A program made the position numbers and the translations under genes. Shown piece by piece: positions 6,496 through 14,440 of a DNA stretch of 18,634 nt. The stretch comes from Dehalococcoidia bacterium (GTDB taxonomy: Bacteria > Chloroflexota > Dehalococcoidia > Lucifugimonadales > JAGWBF01): assembly GCA_021296015.1 (NCBI GenBank), contig JAGWBG010000039.1, positions 1 to 18,634 of the forward strand. The letters are read 5' to 3'. The notes below the pieces were generated by a model, which made no database searches, had not been told where the DNA came from, and saw nothing but the letters and a program-made list of their open reading frames with translations. The first letter of the stretch is position 1; every line of letters begins with the position of its first letter.

Positions 6496-6545
6496 CCTCA
6501 CCCGATGACGATTAAAAGGCGTTGACCCGACAAGCCCGGAGACCA

Positions 6546-6962
6546 TCAGGGAGAACTGGAAAGCCCAAGGGCCTCTATCCCGGCTCTGGCCGCGTCTTCG
6601 TCCTCTTGGGCGGTGCCACCGCTGCCTCCCACGGCCCCAATCAGCTCGCCGTTCCTGTATACGGGCAATGCACCTTGACCAGGGACCATGTGGCCCCCCT
6701 CCATAGCCATGAGGGCCCGGTATACGGGAGACTGGGCGTTCTCCGTCAGTTCACCACTTGGCCTGCCAAAGCAAGCGGCGGCCACAGCCTTGCCACGGGA
6801 TATGGGCGGTGTTCGCCACGAGGCGCCATCTGTCCTGCACATTGTAATCAAGTCACCTCTGGGATCTACCACAGACACACTCATCTTGGCTCCCATAGCC
6901 AGCACTTTTGCCTTCGCCGCCGCAAGTATCTGTTCGGCCTCCGCTAGAGTCAACGACGCCAT
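6546..6962 (-). CDS. GlcG/HbpS-type protein (heme-binding-protein-like, PF03928 family)
   Basis: A 138-residue single-domain protein of the usual family length. It has the typical start LTLAEAEQILAAAKAKVLAMG, a strand MSVSVVDPRGDLITMCRTDGA, a central STPxGxxxFGRPSGEL-like helix region (ISRGKAVAAACFGRPSGEL), and the characteristic glycine-rich close IGAVGGSGGTAQEDEDAARAG. Family members bind heme or small ligands, or accompany glycolate and diol metabolism genes. No specific role can be set here. The start is well supported: on the minus strand GTGGAGG precedes the ATG by seven bases. A TATAAT box (minus strand, 7000-7005) lies about 38 bases upstream. It is divergent from the hydrolase gene and convergent with the iron-sulfur protein gene. 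Confidence 0.85.
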   Translation of the reverse strand: MASLTLAEAEQILAAAKAKVLAMGAKMSVSVVDPRGDLITMCRTDGASWRTPPISRGKAVAAACFGRPSGELTENAQSPVYRALMAMEGGHMVPGQGALPVYRNGELIGAVGGSGGTAQEDEDAARAGIEALGLSSSP

Positions 6963-6999
6963 TTAGCTGCCTCCACGTACAAAATTCTTTCCGTTCTAT

Positions 7000-7005
7000 A
7001 TTATA
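7000..7005 (-). promoter_or_regulatory. minus-strand TATAAT box of the GlcG/HbpS-like gene
   Basis: A perfect TATAAT on the minus strand, with no convincing -35 hexamer at 17 bp. It would give a leader of roughly 30 nt including the strong ribosome binding site. Confidence 0.4.
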
Positions 7006-7067
7006 GCCGAGAATAGCCTGGGTGCATACCAAAGGAAAAGGGCAACCCCTTGAACGAAGTCAAAATA

Positions 7068-7096
7068 TAGACACCCGCCAGCCATCAGGGTATAGT
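7068..7096 (+). promoter_or_regulatory. sigma70-type promoter of the hydrolase-flavoprotein pair
   Basis: TAGACA (7068-7073, 5/6), 17 bp, TATAGT (7091-7096, 5/6). The expected transcript start is near 7102, just before the only sensible start region of the hydrolase, which helps place that start downstream. Confidence 0.55.
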
Positions 7097-7156
7097 TAAC
7101 GTCGGCGACACAGGCGAGAGACGCCTCGAACTCAGCAGACGGAGGCCTCGAAGAAG

Positions 7157-7948
7157 CTGCGGCTAAAAGACGGGTCTGAGATTGTCTACACCATAGACGA
7201 TTTCAGCGACCCCTGGAAGGAAGCTGAGACGGTGGTCCTACATCACGGCATGGCCAAGAACCATCGCCTCTGGTATGCCTGGGTGCCTGTTCTTGCCGCC
7301 CACTATAGAGTAGTCCGCTTCGACGCCAGGGGCATGGGCCAGTCAACGGTGCCAGGGCCAGGATACCCCTGGTCCTTGGACAACTTCGCCAGCGACGTAG
7401 TCCAGCTAGCGGACGGCCTCGGTCTGGAAAGGTTTCACTTCATCGGTGAGACTGTTGGCGGCACCATTGGAATGAAATTTGCCACTTTACACCAGGACAG
7501 GTTGCTGAGCCTGACCGCATGTACTTCTCCCACCAATTTTCACGACCCCCACCACCTGGAATCGGCAGAGTTGATAGACACGGAGGGAATGGGCGTTTGG
7601 GTCGAGAGGACCATCTCCAGACGCCTTGACCCCCAGATGGTGGACCCCGCCTATATCAGATGGTACGCTTCCCAGATGGCAGCGACTGCGTCCCACGTGG
7701 TTGCGGACTTCCAGCGCTCCGCTCCAGGAACCGACCTTCGACCAATGCTCAATGGGGTCCTCACTCCTACCCTGATACTGGCAGCCGAGCACCTCCAAGG
7801 TGAGGTACTGGGAGATTTCCGCGAAGCGGCCAAGCTTTTCACCAATGGACGGCTGGTACTATTTCCGGGAGTGGCCGGCTTCGTACAGCACATTCTGCCT
7901 GTGCCTTGTGCCAGGGTATGGCTGGACTTCGCCAAGGGCCTGAAGTGA
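7157..7948 (+). CDS. alpha/beta-hydrolase-fold protein with CTG start and altered catalytic residues
   Basis: The fold is clear: RLKDGSEIVYTIDDFSDPW, then VVLHHGMAKN (oxyanion region), RVVRFDARGMGQS, FHFIGETVGGTIG (nucleophile elbow) and a C-terminal HILPVPCARVWLDF. The first ATG/GTG in this frame is GTG 7232, which would cut off the first two strands. Homologous-looking sequence extends upstream to about 7157, where the best candidate is CTG 7157 with GGAGG at 7141-7145 (11-nt gap). The frame is closed by TAA near 7096. From CTG the protein has 263 residues. The elbow Gly-x-Ser-x-Gly reads G-E-T-V-G, Thr at residue 99 (codon 7451-7453). The usual 'PGxGH' His near the C-terminus appears replaced in FPGVAGFVQH. 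It may be a non-classical or inactive hydrolase. It is followed after 43 bp by the flavoprotein gene, probably one operon. Confidence 0.75.
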   Translation: MRLKDGSEIVYTIDDFSDPWKEAETVVLHHGMAKNHRLWYAWVPVLAAHYRVVRFDARGMGQSTVPGPGYPWSLDNFASDVVQLADGLGLERFHFIGETVGGTIGMKFATLHQDRLLSLTACTSPTNFHDPHHLESAELIDTEGMGVWVERTISRRLDPQMVDPAYIRWYASQMAATASHVVADFQRSAPGTDLRPMLNGVLTPTLILAAEHLQGEVLGDFREAAKLFTNGRLVLFPGVAGFVQHILPVPCARVWLDFAKGLK

Positions 7949-7991
7949 TGCGGAGGAGTGAAAGGGTGATATGCCCGGGAGGTAGCAGGAC

Positions 7992-9176
7992 TTGCGCGAT
8001 GTGATAGTGGTAGGAGCCGGGCCTGCCGGCAATAACATCGCTTACAAGTTGTCCGGCATGGGCTATAGCGTAACCGTTATTGACCGAAAGAATCACGTCG
8101 GCGACAAGCTGTGTACCGGTATAGTTGGCCGGGCGTGCATCGAGCAGTTTCCCATAGACAGGTCCCTGGTTTACAAAGATGCCAGGTACGCCAGAATTAC
8201 CGCACCAGGCGGGGAGTCCGTGGACTTTATCAGTCAGGATGTACGGGCCCACGTGATAGACCGCGTCAGATATGTATCCTCCTTTGCGGACAAGGCACGC
8301 CGGGCCGGGGCCGAATATCTTCTGGGCTACCGGGTCACTGAAATATCCACCGACAGAGATTGTGCAAGGGTACACATAACCGATGACGTAGAAAAGCGTA
8401 CCCTGAAAAGCAAGTCACTGGTGCTTGCCAATGGCTTCGGGTCAGAGTTAACAAACCAACTGGGGCTTGGCAAGGTCGGCGACTTTGTGACCGGAGTCCA
8501 GGCAGAGGTGACGGCTCCCGACCTGGACGGGATACAAATATACCTTGGCCGAGACATAGCGCCCGGTTTTTTTGCATGGCTGGTACCCACGTCAGAGGGG
8601 AAGGCCCTGGCCGGGCTGCTCAGTCGCCACCACGCGCAGACCCACCTGGAAAAGCTCCTGCTGAAGCTCAGAGCCGAAGGTCGGATAAAGTCGGTTGTCA
8701 AGGAGCCGGCAAAATGGGGCATTCCACTCAGACCCCTTGGACGGACCTTCGGAGAAAGGCTCCTGGTAGTTGGCGATGCCGCCGGGCAGGTGAAACCGAC
8801 CACCGGCGGCGGCATATACTACGCACTGCTAGCCAGTGAGGTCGCCGCGGACGCGCTGCACAAGGCCTTGTTGCGGAACGACCTATCGGCGAAGGAACTG
8901 GGCAGCTACGAAAAGGAGTGGAAATCGCTGCTATCCCGGGAAGTCGAGATAGGGTACTCAGCCCGGAGAATCTTCGAGGTACTGAGGGACAGACAAATAG
9001 ACTTTCTAATGCACGGGATTGCCACTAACGGCATATACAAAGAGTTAGTCGAATCGAGGAGTGCCTCTTTCGATTGGCATGGTGAAGTCATCACAAAGGT
9101 AATGGGTCACCCGGTCGTTGGCAAGACCGTTACCTTTGTCAACCCGTTTCTCACCACTCTGGCATCCCGTTCCTAA
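7992..9176 (+). CDS. geranylgeranyl-reductase-type FAD-dependent oxidoreductase
   Basis: A 394-residue flavoprotein. VIVVGAGPAGNNIA (4-17) is the dinucleotide-binding GxGxxG motif and D31 ends the second strand. DKLCTGIVG (38-46) resembles the Cys-x2-Gly segment of geranylgeranyl reductases. FFAWLVP (193-199) corresponds to their 'WxFP' strand, and GDAAGQVKPTTGGGIYYAL (261-279) is the diagnostic second FAD motif. Members saturate isoprenoid chains of lipids, quinones or chlorophyll, or oxidise related substrates; the substrate here is open. The start is TTG 7992, supported by GGGAGG at 7977-7982 with 9-nt spacing. The in-frame ATG at 7971 runs into TAG after three more codons. It is probably transcribed with the hydrolase upstream. 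Confidence 0.85.
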   Translation: MRDVIVVGAGPAGNNIAYKLSGMGYSVTVIDRKNHVGDKLCTGIVGRACIEQFPIDRSLVYKDARYARITAPGGESVDFISQDVRAHVIDRVRYVSSFADKARRAGAEYLLGYRVTEISTDRDCARVHITDDVEKRTLKSKSLVLANGFGSELTNQLGLGKVGDFVTGVQAEVTAPDLDGIQIYLGRDIAPGFFAWLVPTSEGKALAGLLSRHHAQTHLEKLLLKLRAEGRIKSVVKEPAKWGIPLRPLGRTFGERLLVVGDAAGQVKPTTGGGIYYALLASEVAADALHKALLRNDLSAKELGSYEKEWKSLLSREVEIGYSARRIFEVLRDRQIDFLMHGIATNGIYKELVESRSASFDWHGEVITKVMGHPVVGKTVTFVNPFLTTLASRS

Positions 9177-9252
9177 TAACTATTTTTAGATTCTTCGTCG
9201 GCATCACCACACCGCCACTTCAGCTATCCGAGACCCTTGCGCAACCCCCATT

Positions 9253-9299
9253 GTCGTTCCGACCTGCCTGTAGGCAGACAGGTACGGGGCCAGAATCCA
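9253..9299. repeat. short copy of the palindromic repeat family
   Basis: GTCGTTCC at the left and CCAGAATCCA at the right match the ends of the local repeat. Between them CTGCC-TGTA-GGCAG forms a hairpin, followed by ACAGGTACGGGG, as in the element at 6411-6495. Confidence 0.6.
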
Positions 9300-9453
9300 T
9301 TAAGGATTGGTCCAGCTTTAGCAGAACAAGCTCTACACCGTCTACTGATGTTGTTTTGGTGCTTACTCAAAGGTCACCTTTCGCGGGTATGGTGAAGGGT
9401 ATTTTGATGGTAATTCCCAGAACGTTGCATACACTACCAACAAATATTCATTA

Positions 9454-9483
9454 TTGACAAAAAGAGAGCTATCATACTAAAAT
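9454..9483 (+). promoter_or_regulatory. tandem promoter P1 of the DUF1800 cluster
   Basis: TTGACA (9454-9459), 18 bp, TAAAAT (9478-9483). The -35 is perfect. A second promoter of the same design lies 39 bp downstream. Confidence 0.6.
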
Positions 9484-9492
9484 CAGGCTGTG

Positions 9493-9522
9493 TTGACAAA
9501 GAAAAGTGGGCTATATTAAAAT
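9493..9522 (+). promoter_or_regulatory. tandem promoter P2 of the DUF1800 cluster
   Basis: TTGACA (9493-9498), 18 bp, TAAAAT (9517-9522). Both boxes and the spacing equal P1, and an A-rich start and a GCTAT segment are shared, so one probably arose by duplication. Expected leader is about 70 nt to ATG 9597. Confidence 0.6.
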
Positions 9523-9596
9523 AGCGTTGCTTTCCTCTTTGCAGCCTGACACCTGCAGTGTGGTCGCGCTATTTCAAGATAAGGGAGGGCAGTTGG

Positions 9597-11009
9597 ATGT
9601 CTGATACGGATATTGCATTGATGGCTCACCTGATGAGGCGAGCCGGGTTTGGTGCTACCCGAGACGAGCTAGAAGAGCGAGTAGCCAAAGGCTACGAAGC
9701 GACGGTAGAGGAATTGGTAGACCCTGATAGGCTCGGCGTTCCTCCAGTAGATACGGACATCTTGTTCCGGTACTATCCTTCCCTGGAGATTCCCGGTGCT
9801 CCACCCAATGGCAGGTCCAGGGTGGTCTACCACATGATACAGACGCAACGCCCCCTGGAAGAGAAGATGGCTCTCTTCTGGCACCACTTGTTCGCCACGG
9901 GGAACTCCAAGGTGGACAATCCCACCGAGCTAGAGCGTCAGTTCCGTATGTTCCGGAGCCACGGGCTAGGCAGCTACCGAACCCTTCTGGTGGAGTTGGC
10001 CAAAGACCCGGCCATGATTTACTGGCTGGACAACAACGAGAACCACAAGGACCAGCCCAACGAGAACTGGGGGCGGGAGTTGCTGGAGTTGTTCTCCATG
10101 GGTGTGGGGAATTACACCGAGCAGGATGTTTACGAGTGCTCAAGAGCCTTCACCGGCTGGACCATTAGACACAAGATACCTCGCCAACCCCTGGGTCGTT
10201 TTTACTGGAACTTCGAGTACCGGCCTGAAGACCACGACGACACCGAGAAGGTCTTCCTCGGCCACCGTGGCCGCTTCAATGGCGAGGACATCATAGACAT
10301 AATAGTGCGCCAGCCTGCGACGGCCCGGTTCATTGCCAGGCACCTGTACAACTTCTTCGTAGCCGATGAGGTCCAGGTCCCGGCTTGGCAAGTCACACCG
10401 CCTCGGGACCCGGTCGCCATCAATATCATAGGAGATGCTTTCATAAACTCCGGTTTTGACATGCAAACTACCATGCGTGTGCTGCTCAACTCCGACTTCT
10501 TCAAGGAGGAAGCGGTGAGGTGGGCCAAAGTAAAAAGCCCCCTCGAAATCGTGGTGGGAACCATGCGAATGGTGGGTGACTTCCAGTTCCCCAGGCCCGG
10601 CCTACAGCCCATAGGCGAAGAGCCCGGGTATCAGGGGCAGGAGATAATGAACCCGCCCAGCGTCGAGGGGTGGCACACAGGGGCCGAGTGGATAGACAGC
10701 GGCGCACTTGTGAGGCGCATCAACTTCGCCGCCGACAGGTTCTCCAACGTTGACATGCCGGGAGTACAGTCCATAATCAGCAGGATAAAGGACAGGGGCG
10801 CCATGTCTGCCGGAGACCTTGTGGACAACTGCCTCGACCTGTTAGGGCCACTGGATGTCACCGAGCAGACTCGTCAGGAGCTAACGACCCTTGCCCAGCA
10901 GGGAGGCGACGTGCGCTGGGACACGGAGGAGGCGGCCAGCACCTCAGCGCGAAGGGTGGGAGACATGCTGGGTCTGATAGTTGCCTCCAGGGAATACCAA
11001 TTCGGCTAG
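9597..11009 (+). CDS. DUF1800 family protein
   Basis: A 470-residue protein with the family hallmarks: HLMRRAGFG (11-19) at the extreme N-terminus, a helical region with EKMALFWHHLFATG (89-102), NENWGRELLELFSMG (155-169), YTEQDVYECSRAFTGW (173-188), and NPPSVEGW towards the C-terminus. The biochemical function of DUF1800 is not established to my knowledge. It is commonly encoded next to DUF1501, as here, and length is in the usual range. ATG 9597 has GGGAGG at 9583-9588 with 8-nt spacing; GTG 9558 in the same frame lacks this support. No signal peptide is seen. The next gene starts 23 bp after the stop, so an operon driven by the tandem promoters is likely. Confidence 0.9.
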   Translation: MSDTDIALMAHLMRRAGFGATRDELEERVAKGYEATVEELVDPDRLGVPPVDTDILFRYYPSLEIPGAPPNGRSRVVYHMIQTQRPLEEKMALFWHHLFATGNSKVDNPTELERQFRMFRSHGLGSYRTLLVELAKDPAMIYWLDNNENHKDQPNENWGRELLELFSMGVGNYTEQDVYECSRAFTGWTIRHKIPRQPLGRFYWNFEYRPEDHDDTEKVFLGHRGRFNGEDIIDIIVRQPATARFIARHLYNFFVADEVQVPAWQVTPPRDPVAINIIGDAFINSGFDMQTTMRVLLNSDFFKEEAVRWAKVKSPLEIVVGTMRMVGDFQFPRPGLQPIGEEPGYQGQEIMNPPSVEGWHTGAEWIDSGALVRRINFAADRFSNVDMPGVQSIISRIKDRGAMSAGDLVDNCLDLLGPLDVTEQTRQELTTLAQQGGDVRWDTEEAASTSARRVGDMLGLIVASREYQFG

Positions 11010-11032
11010 AGCATGAAAGAGGAGGAGAACAA

Positions 11033-12141
11033 ATGACATCCAACAAGAAAGACCCAGTCCTGGTTATCCTACAGTTGACCGGGGGCAACGACTACTTCAA
11101 CACCATCATCCCTTATACTGACCCCCTCTACAAGGACAACAGGCCCTATGTCGGCATCGCCGACGAAGACATCATACCCATAGATGACCAGTATGGGATG
11201 CACCCCAGCATGGCTCCCATGAAGGACCTCTGGGATATGAACAAGCTCGCCATAATTCATGGCGCTCCCACTTCCGGGCCATGGACATCTGGCACACCTG
11301 CGAACCCGACAAGGTCGGGACGGAGGGCTGGCTTGGCCGGGCAACCAAGGAGCTTGACCCCAACAAGGAAAACGTGCTGACCGCCGTGAACTTCGGCAAC
11401 GGCCTCCCCAGGGCCCTGGCCATGCCCGGTGTGTCGGTAGCATCGGTCTCAGACCTGGCCAGCTACGGCATCCTGACGGGCCTTGAGGAAGACCAGAGAG
11501 CGGTGGCTCTTGAGAGGTTCGAGAGGATGTATGGCCCAACTGTGGGGACGGGGTACGTGATGGACTACCTGAGCCAGACGGGGTTGGACGCACTGAAGGG
11601 CGCGGACATCCTCCGAACTGCCCCGGACATGTACCAATCCACCGTGGAATATGCGGCCAGCCCCATAGGCAGAAAGATGCGAGACATAGCCCAGACGCAT
11701 CTGGCCAACTTCGGGACGCGGGTGTTCTACACCCAACATGCCAGCTTCGACACCCATGCTAGCCAGTTGGGGACCCATGCCCAGCTATGGAAGGAAGTGT
11801 CGGCGGCGGTCTACGACTTCTACCAGGACCTGAGGGAGCATAATGCCTCAGACAACGTGGTAGTCTTCATGTTCAGCGAGTTCGGTCGCCGGGTACACGA
11901 CAATGGCTCCGGGACTGACCACGGTGCGGGCGGAGTGGCCTTCGCAGTGGGAGACCCGGTGGTGCCAGGTTACCATGGCGAGTACCCTTCCAGGAAGGCT
12001 GAGGACCTGCAATTCGGGGACCTGGTTCCGAACATAGACTTCCGGGGCGTGTACTCAACACTGCTTGAGGACTGGCTCAGCCTGGACCCGAACCCGATAG
12101 TAGGCGGCAACTTCGCGAGGCTGGACTATATAGCCAAGTAG
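11033..12141 (+). pseudogene. DUF1501 family protein, broken by a small deletion/frameshift
   Basis: The N-terminal part (MTSNKKDPVLVILQLTGGND... to KLAIIHG) reads in one frame to 11263. From TCC 11266 the family sequence continues in another frame as SHFRAMDIWHTCEPDKVGTEGWLG and runs to TAG 12141. It includes FYTQHASFDTHASQ and VVVFMFSEFGRR...GTDHGAGG, typical of DUF1501 (sulfatase/phosphatase-like fold). Family members carry about eight residues between IHG and SHFR (V-G-Y-P-x-P-x-R pattern). Here only two bases remain, so about 22 bp seem to be missing. A sequencing or assembly error is an alternative. The start is firm (GAGGAGGAG ahead of ATG 11033). The usual Tat signal of DUF1501 proteins is absent; the protein begins directly at the catalytic-type core. 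Confidence 0.82.
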
Positions 12142-12197
12142 ATAGTCCGGGCAAAGTTGCGCAGGGGTTCTGCCGAACGGACCTGTAAGAAAAAGAC

Positions 12198-12230
12198 GGG
12201 GGAACTGGGGATACATCCCCCAGTTCCCCC
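12198..12230. terminator. strong 13-bp hairpin between DUF1501 and the first NHL gene
   Basis: GGGGGAACTGGGG (12198-12210) pairs perfectly with CCCCAGTTCCCCC (12218-12230) across a 7-nt loop. An A-rich run lies on its left and no T-run on its right, so on the minus strand it would look like an intrinsic terminator. On the plus strand it may stabilise or attenuate the transcript entering the NHL genes. Confidence 0.55.
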
Positions 12231-12266
12231 TAGCTTTATGTTGAGCGCGCAAAAGGGGAGGTAAGG

Positions 12267-13262
12267 ATGCTTACAAGGCATGTAGCAGGCCGGGTATACA
12301 ACTACGATTACTGCATCGCCAGAATCGGCGGGTACGGATTCACTTCGCCTCTGGACTTTGCCCTCGGCTCCGGCGAGACCCTATACATAGTGAGCAGAGG
12401 CAACGAGTTCAACCCCAGTCACGGTGTTACCAAGGGCACCCTTGACAACGAGTTGGTCTGGGAAGAGAGGGGCGTTGGATATACCGGCGGTCAGTCGCCC
12501 TGGCCCGGATCCATTGGAGTTGACAGCAGCGAGAAACTATTCATCTCTGACGATCACGTAAGCCGAATATTCATACACGACAAAGACGGTAATTTCCTGA
12601 GCAGCTGGGGAACGAAAGGCTCCGGCGATGGAGAGCTTAACGGTCCTTCCGGCCTAGCCTTCGACAAGGACGACAACCTCTACGTTGTGGACGCCCTCAA
12701 CAATCGCATTCAGAAGTTCACCAAGGATGGTAAATTCCTGGCAAAGTGGGGCAGCCAGGGCAGCGGCCCGGGCCAGTTCAATATGCCCTGGGGCATCACC
12801 ATAGACAAAGAGGGTAACGTGTACGTGGCCGATTGGAAGAACGACCGGGTGCAAAAATTCGCCCCTGACGGCGAATACCTGGCTACCTTCGGCAGCCCGG
12901 GAACAGGAGACGGGGAAGTGCATCGGCCCAGCAGTGTGGCCACGGACAGCGAAGGGGATGTATATGTCGTTGACTGGGGTAACAAGCGACTCAACATCTA
13001 CGACGCCGAAGGGGCTTTCCTCACCGCCTTCATAGGGGATGCGGACAAGCTACCACCCGGAGCACAGGCGATGGTGGACGCCAACCCCGACTACCGGAAG
13101 GCCCGCAAAAGGGTTGACCTGACTCCTGAGCAGAGGTTCGAGGCCCCGGTAGCGGTGAACGTGGACGACGAGGGCAGAATCATGGTCCTTGAGACCACAC
13201 GCGCTCGCATCCAGGTTTACGTCAAGGAAAAGGACTTCATAGAGGCACAGTTTAACCTATAG
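12267..13262 (+). CDS. NHL-repeat beta-propeller protein, copy 1
   Basis: A 331-residue protein of NHL repeats, likely a six-bladed propeller. Clear blades lie at about 121-160 (GPSGLAFDKDDNLYVVDALN...), 172-207 (MPWGITIDKEGNVYVADWKN...) and 219-255 (RPSSVATDSEGDVYVVDWGN...), with less regular blades at 26-113 and 291-325. A charged insertion (about 256-290, GDADKLPPGAQAMVDANPDY...) separates blades five and six and is kept in all three paralogs. NHL propellers usually bind proteins, RNA or ligands; some are amidating-lyase-like enzymes. No catalytic set is recognised here. No signal peptide is present: the N-terminus MLTRHVAGRVYNYDYC leads straight into the fold. The start has GGGGAGG at 12255-12261. 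Confidence 0.88.
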   Translation: MLTRHVAGRVYNYDYCIARIGGYGFTSPLDFALGSGETLYIVSRGNEFNPSHGVTKGTLDNELVWEERGVGYTGGQSPWPGSIGVDSSEKLFISDDHVSRIFIHDKDGNFLSSWGTKGSGDGELNGPSGLAFDKDDNLYVVDALNNRIQKFTKDGKFLAKWGSQGSGPGQFNMPWGITIDKEGNVYVADWKNDRVQKFAPDGEYLATFGSPGTGDGEVHRPSSVATDSEGDVYVVDWGNKRLNIYDAEGAFLTAFIGDADKLPPGAQAMVDANPDYRKARKRVDLTPEQRFEAPVAVNVDDEGRIMVLETTRARIQVYVKEKDFIEAQFNL

Positions 13263-13323
13263 TGTCGTCGCCCAGTAGCCGAACAGGCGCAAGGGCATAG
13301 ATTCTCCAATTGAGGGGGCAGAT

Positions 13324-14325
13324 ATGCTTACCAGGCACGTATCAGGTCGTACTTACAACTACGAATATTGCATAGGCAGGCAGGCCGCAGGGGGAGCGGG
13401 ATTCATTATACCCATAGACTTCGCAGTGGGGTCCAACAGGAGTCTGTACGTGGTGAGTAGAGGCAGCGAGTTCAGCCCCAGCCTGGGCATAACCAAGTGC
13501 ACCCTGGACCACGAGGTAATCTGGGAGGACAGGGGCCTCACCTTCGCAGGCGGCCAGTCTCCCTGGCCAAACTCCGTGGATATTGACAGCGAAGAGAGCG
13601 TGTTCATCTCCGATGACCACACGGGCCGTATATCCATATATGACCGGGACGGGAACTACCAAGGGGCTTGGGGCACCAAAGGCTCAGGCGATGGGGAGCT
13701 CAACAGCCCCTCTGGGCTTGCCTTCGATGCAGAGGACAGCCTCCTTATTGTGGATAGCCTCAACAACCGCATCCAGAAGTTCACCAGGGATGGCAAGCTA
13801 CTGGGTAAGTGGGGTAGCCAGGGCAGCGGTGAGGGACAGTTCAACATGCCCTGGGGAATGTCCATAGACAAAGATGGCTACGTGTACGTGGCCGACTGGA
13901 AGAACGACCGGATTCAGAAATTTACCCCCGACGGCGAGTTCATTGCTACTTTCGGGAGCCCGGGAAGCGGCGACGGAGAGTTGCATCGCCCTACCGACGT
14001 GGCTATAGATGAACAGGGGGATGTATACGTGGCGGACTGGGGCAACTTGCGACTCAACATCTACCAGGCCGACGGCACGTTCATCACCTCGTTTATAGGA
14101 GACGCGGACACCCTGTCACCCTGGGCACAGGGCGTGGTGGACGCCAATCCCGACTACCGGAAGGCCCGCCGAAGGACCGACATGACTCTCGAACAGCGGT
14201 TCCAGAGGCCTGTGGCCGTGTACGTGGATGATGAGGGCAGAATCATGGTGAGCGAGACTCAACGCGCCCGCATCCAGATTTACGTCAAGGAAAGGGACTT
14301 CATAGACGCACAGTTTAACCTGTAA
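13324..14325 (+). CDS. NHL-repeat beta-propeller protein, copy 2
   Basis: A 333-residue paralog of the preceding gene with the same blade layout, the same inter-blade insertion (GDADTLSPWAQGVVDANPDY...) and the same ending (DFIDAQFNL). It starts 61 bp after copy 1, with GAGGGGG five bases before ATG 13324. Relative to copy 1 there is a small length difference near residue 20 (CIGRQAAGGAGF versus CIARIGGYGF). Its C-terminal third is closer to copy 3 than to copy 1, while in the middle it departs from both (KLLGKWGSQGSGEGQ). No export signal is visible. Spacing suggests co-transcription with copy 1. Confidence 0.88.
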   Translation: MLTRHVSGRTYNYEYCIGRQAAGGAGFIIPIDFAVGSNRSLYVVSRGSEFSPSLGITKCTLDHEVIWEDRGLTFAGGQSPWPNSVDIDSEESVFISDDHTGRISIYDRDGNYQGAWGTKGSGDGELNSPSGLAFDAEDSLLIVDSLNNRIQKFTRDGKLLGKWGSQGSGEGQFNMPWGMSIDKDGYVYVADWKNDRIQKFTPDGEFIATFGSPGSGDGELHRPTDVAIDEQGDVYVADWGNLRLNIYQADGTFITSFIGDADTLSPWAQGVVDANPDYRKARRRTDMTLEQRFQRPVAVYVDDEGRIMVSETQRARIQIYVKERDFIDAQFNL

Positions 14326-14356
14326 GTTCCATCGCCTGTTAGAACAATAACTTGTG

Positions 14357-14382
14357 GGGGCCCATTTCGAATGCTGGGCCCC
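14357..14382. terminator. 8-bp GC hairpin between NHL copies 2 and 3
   Basis: GGGGCCCA (14357-14364) pairs with TGGGCCCC (14375-14382) across a 10-nt loop. There is no T-run, so it may be a partial terminator, an mRNA processing or stability hairpin, or a repeat. The 115-bp gap here is longer than that between copies 1 and 2. Confidence 0.4.
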
Positions 14383-14440
14383 TACCTACGATGAGATAAT
14401 ATGGGGCCAAACTTAAGCTCCTCCAGAAAGGGGTAGAGAG

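Larger units (their letters stand above)
9177..9596. other. intergenic region with repeat and tandem promoters
   Basis: I see no convincing gene. It holds a repeat remnant (9253-9299), an AT-rich stretch, and two tandem promoters (9454-9483 and 9493-9522) reading into the DUF1800 gene. A short open frame at 9251-9457 starts inside the repeat and has no protein-like features. Confidence 0.7.

Noticed and set aside
9251..9457. Short plus-strand open frame before the tandem promoters
   Set aside because: It begins inside a palindromic repeat and ends next to the first -35 box; composition is not protein-like.
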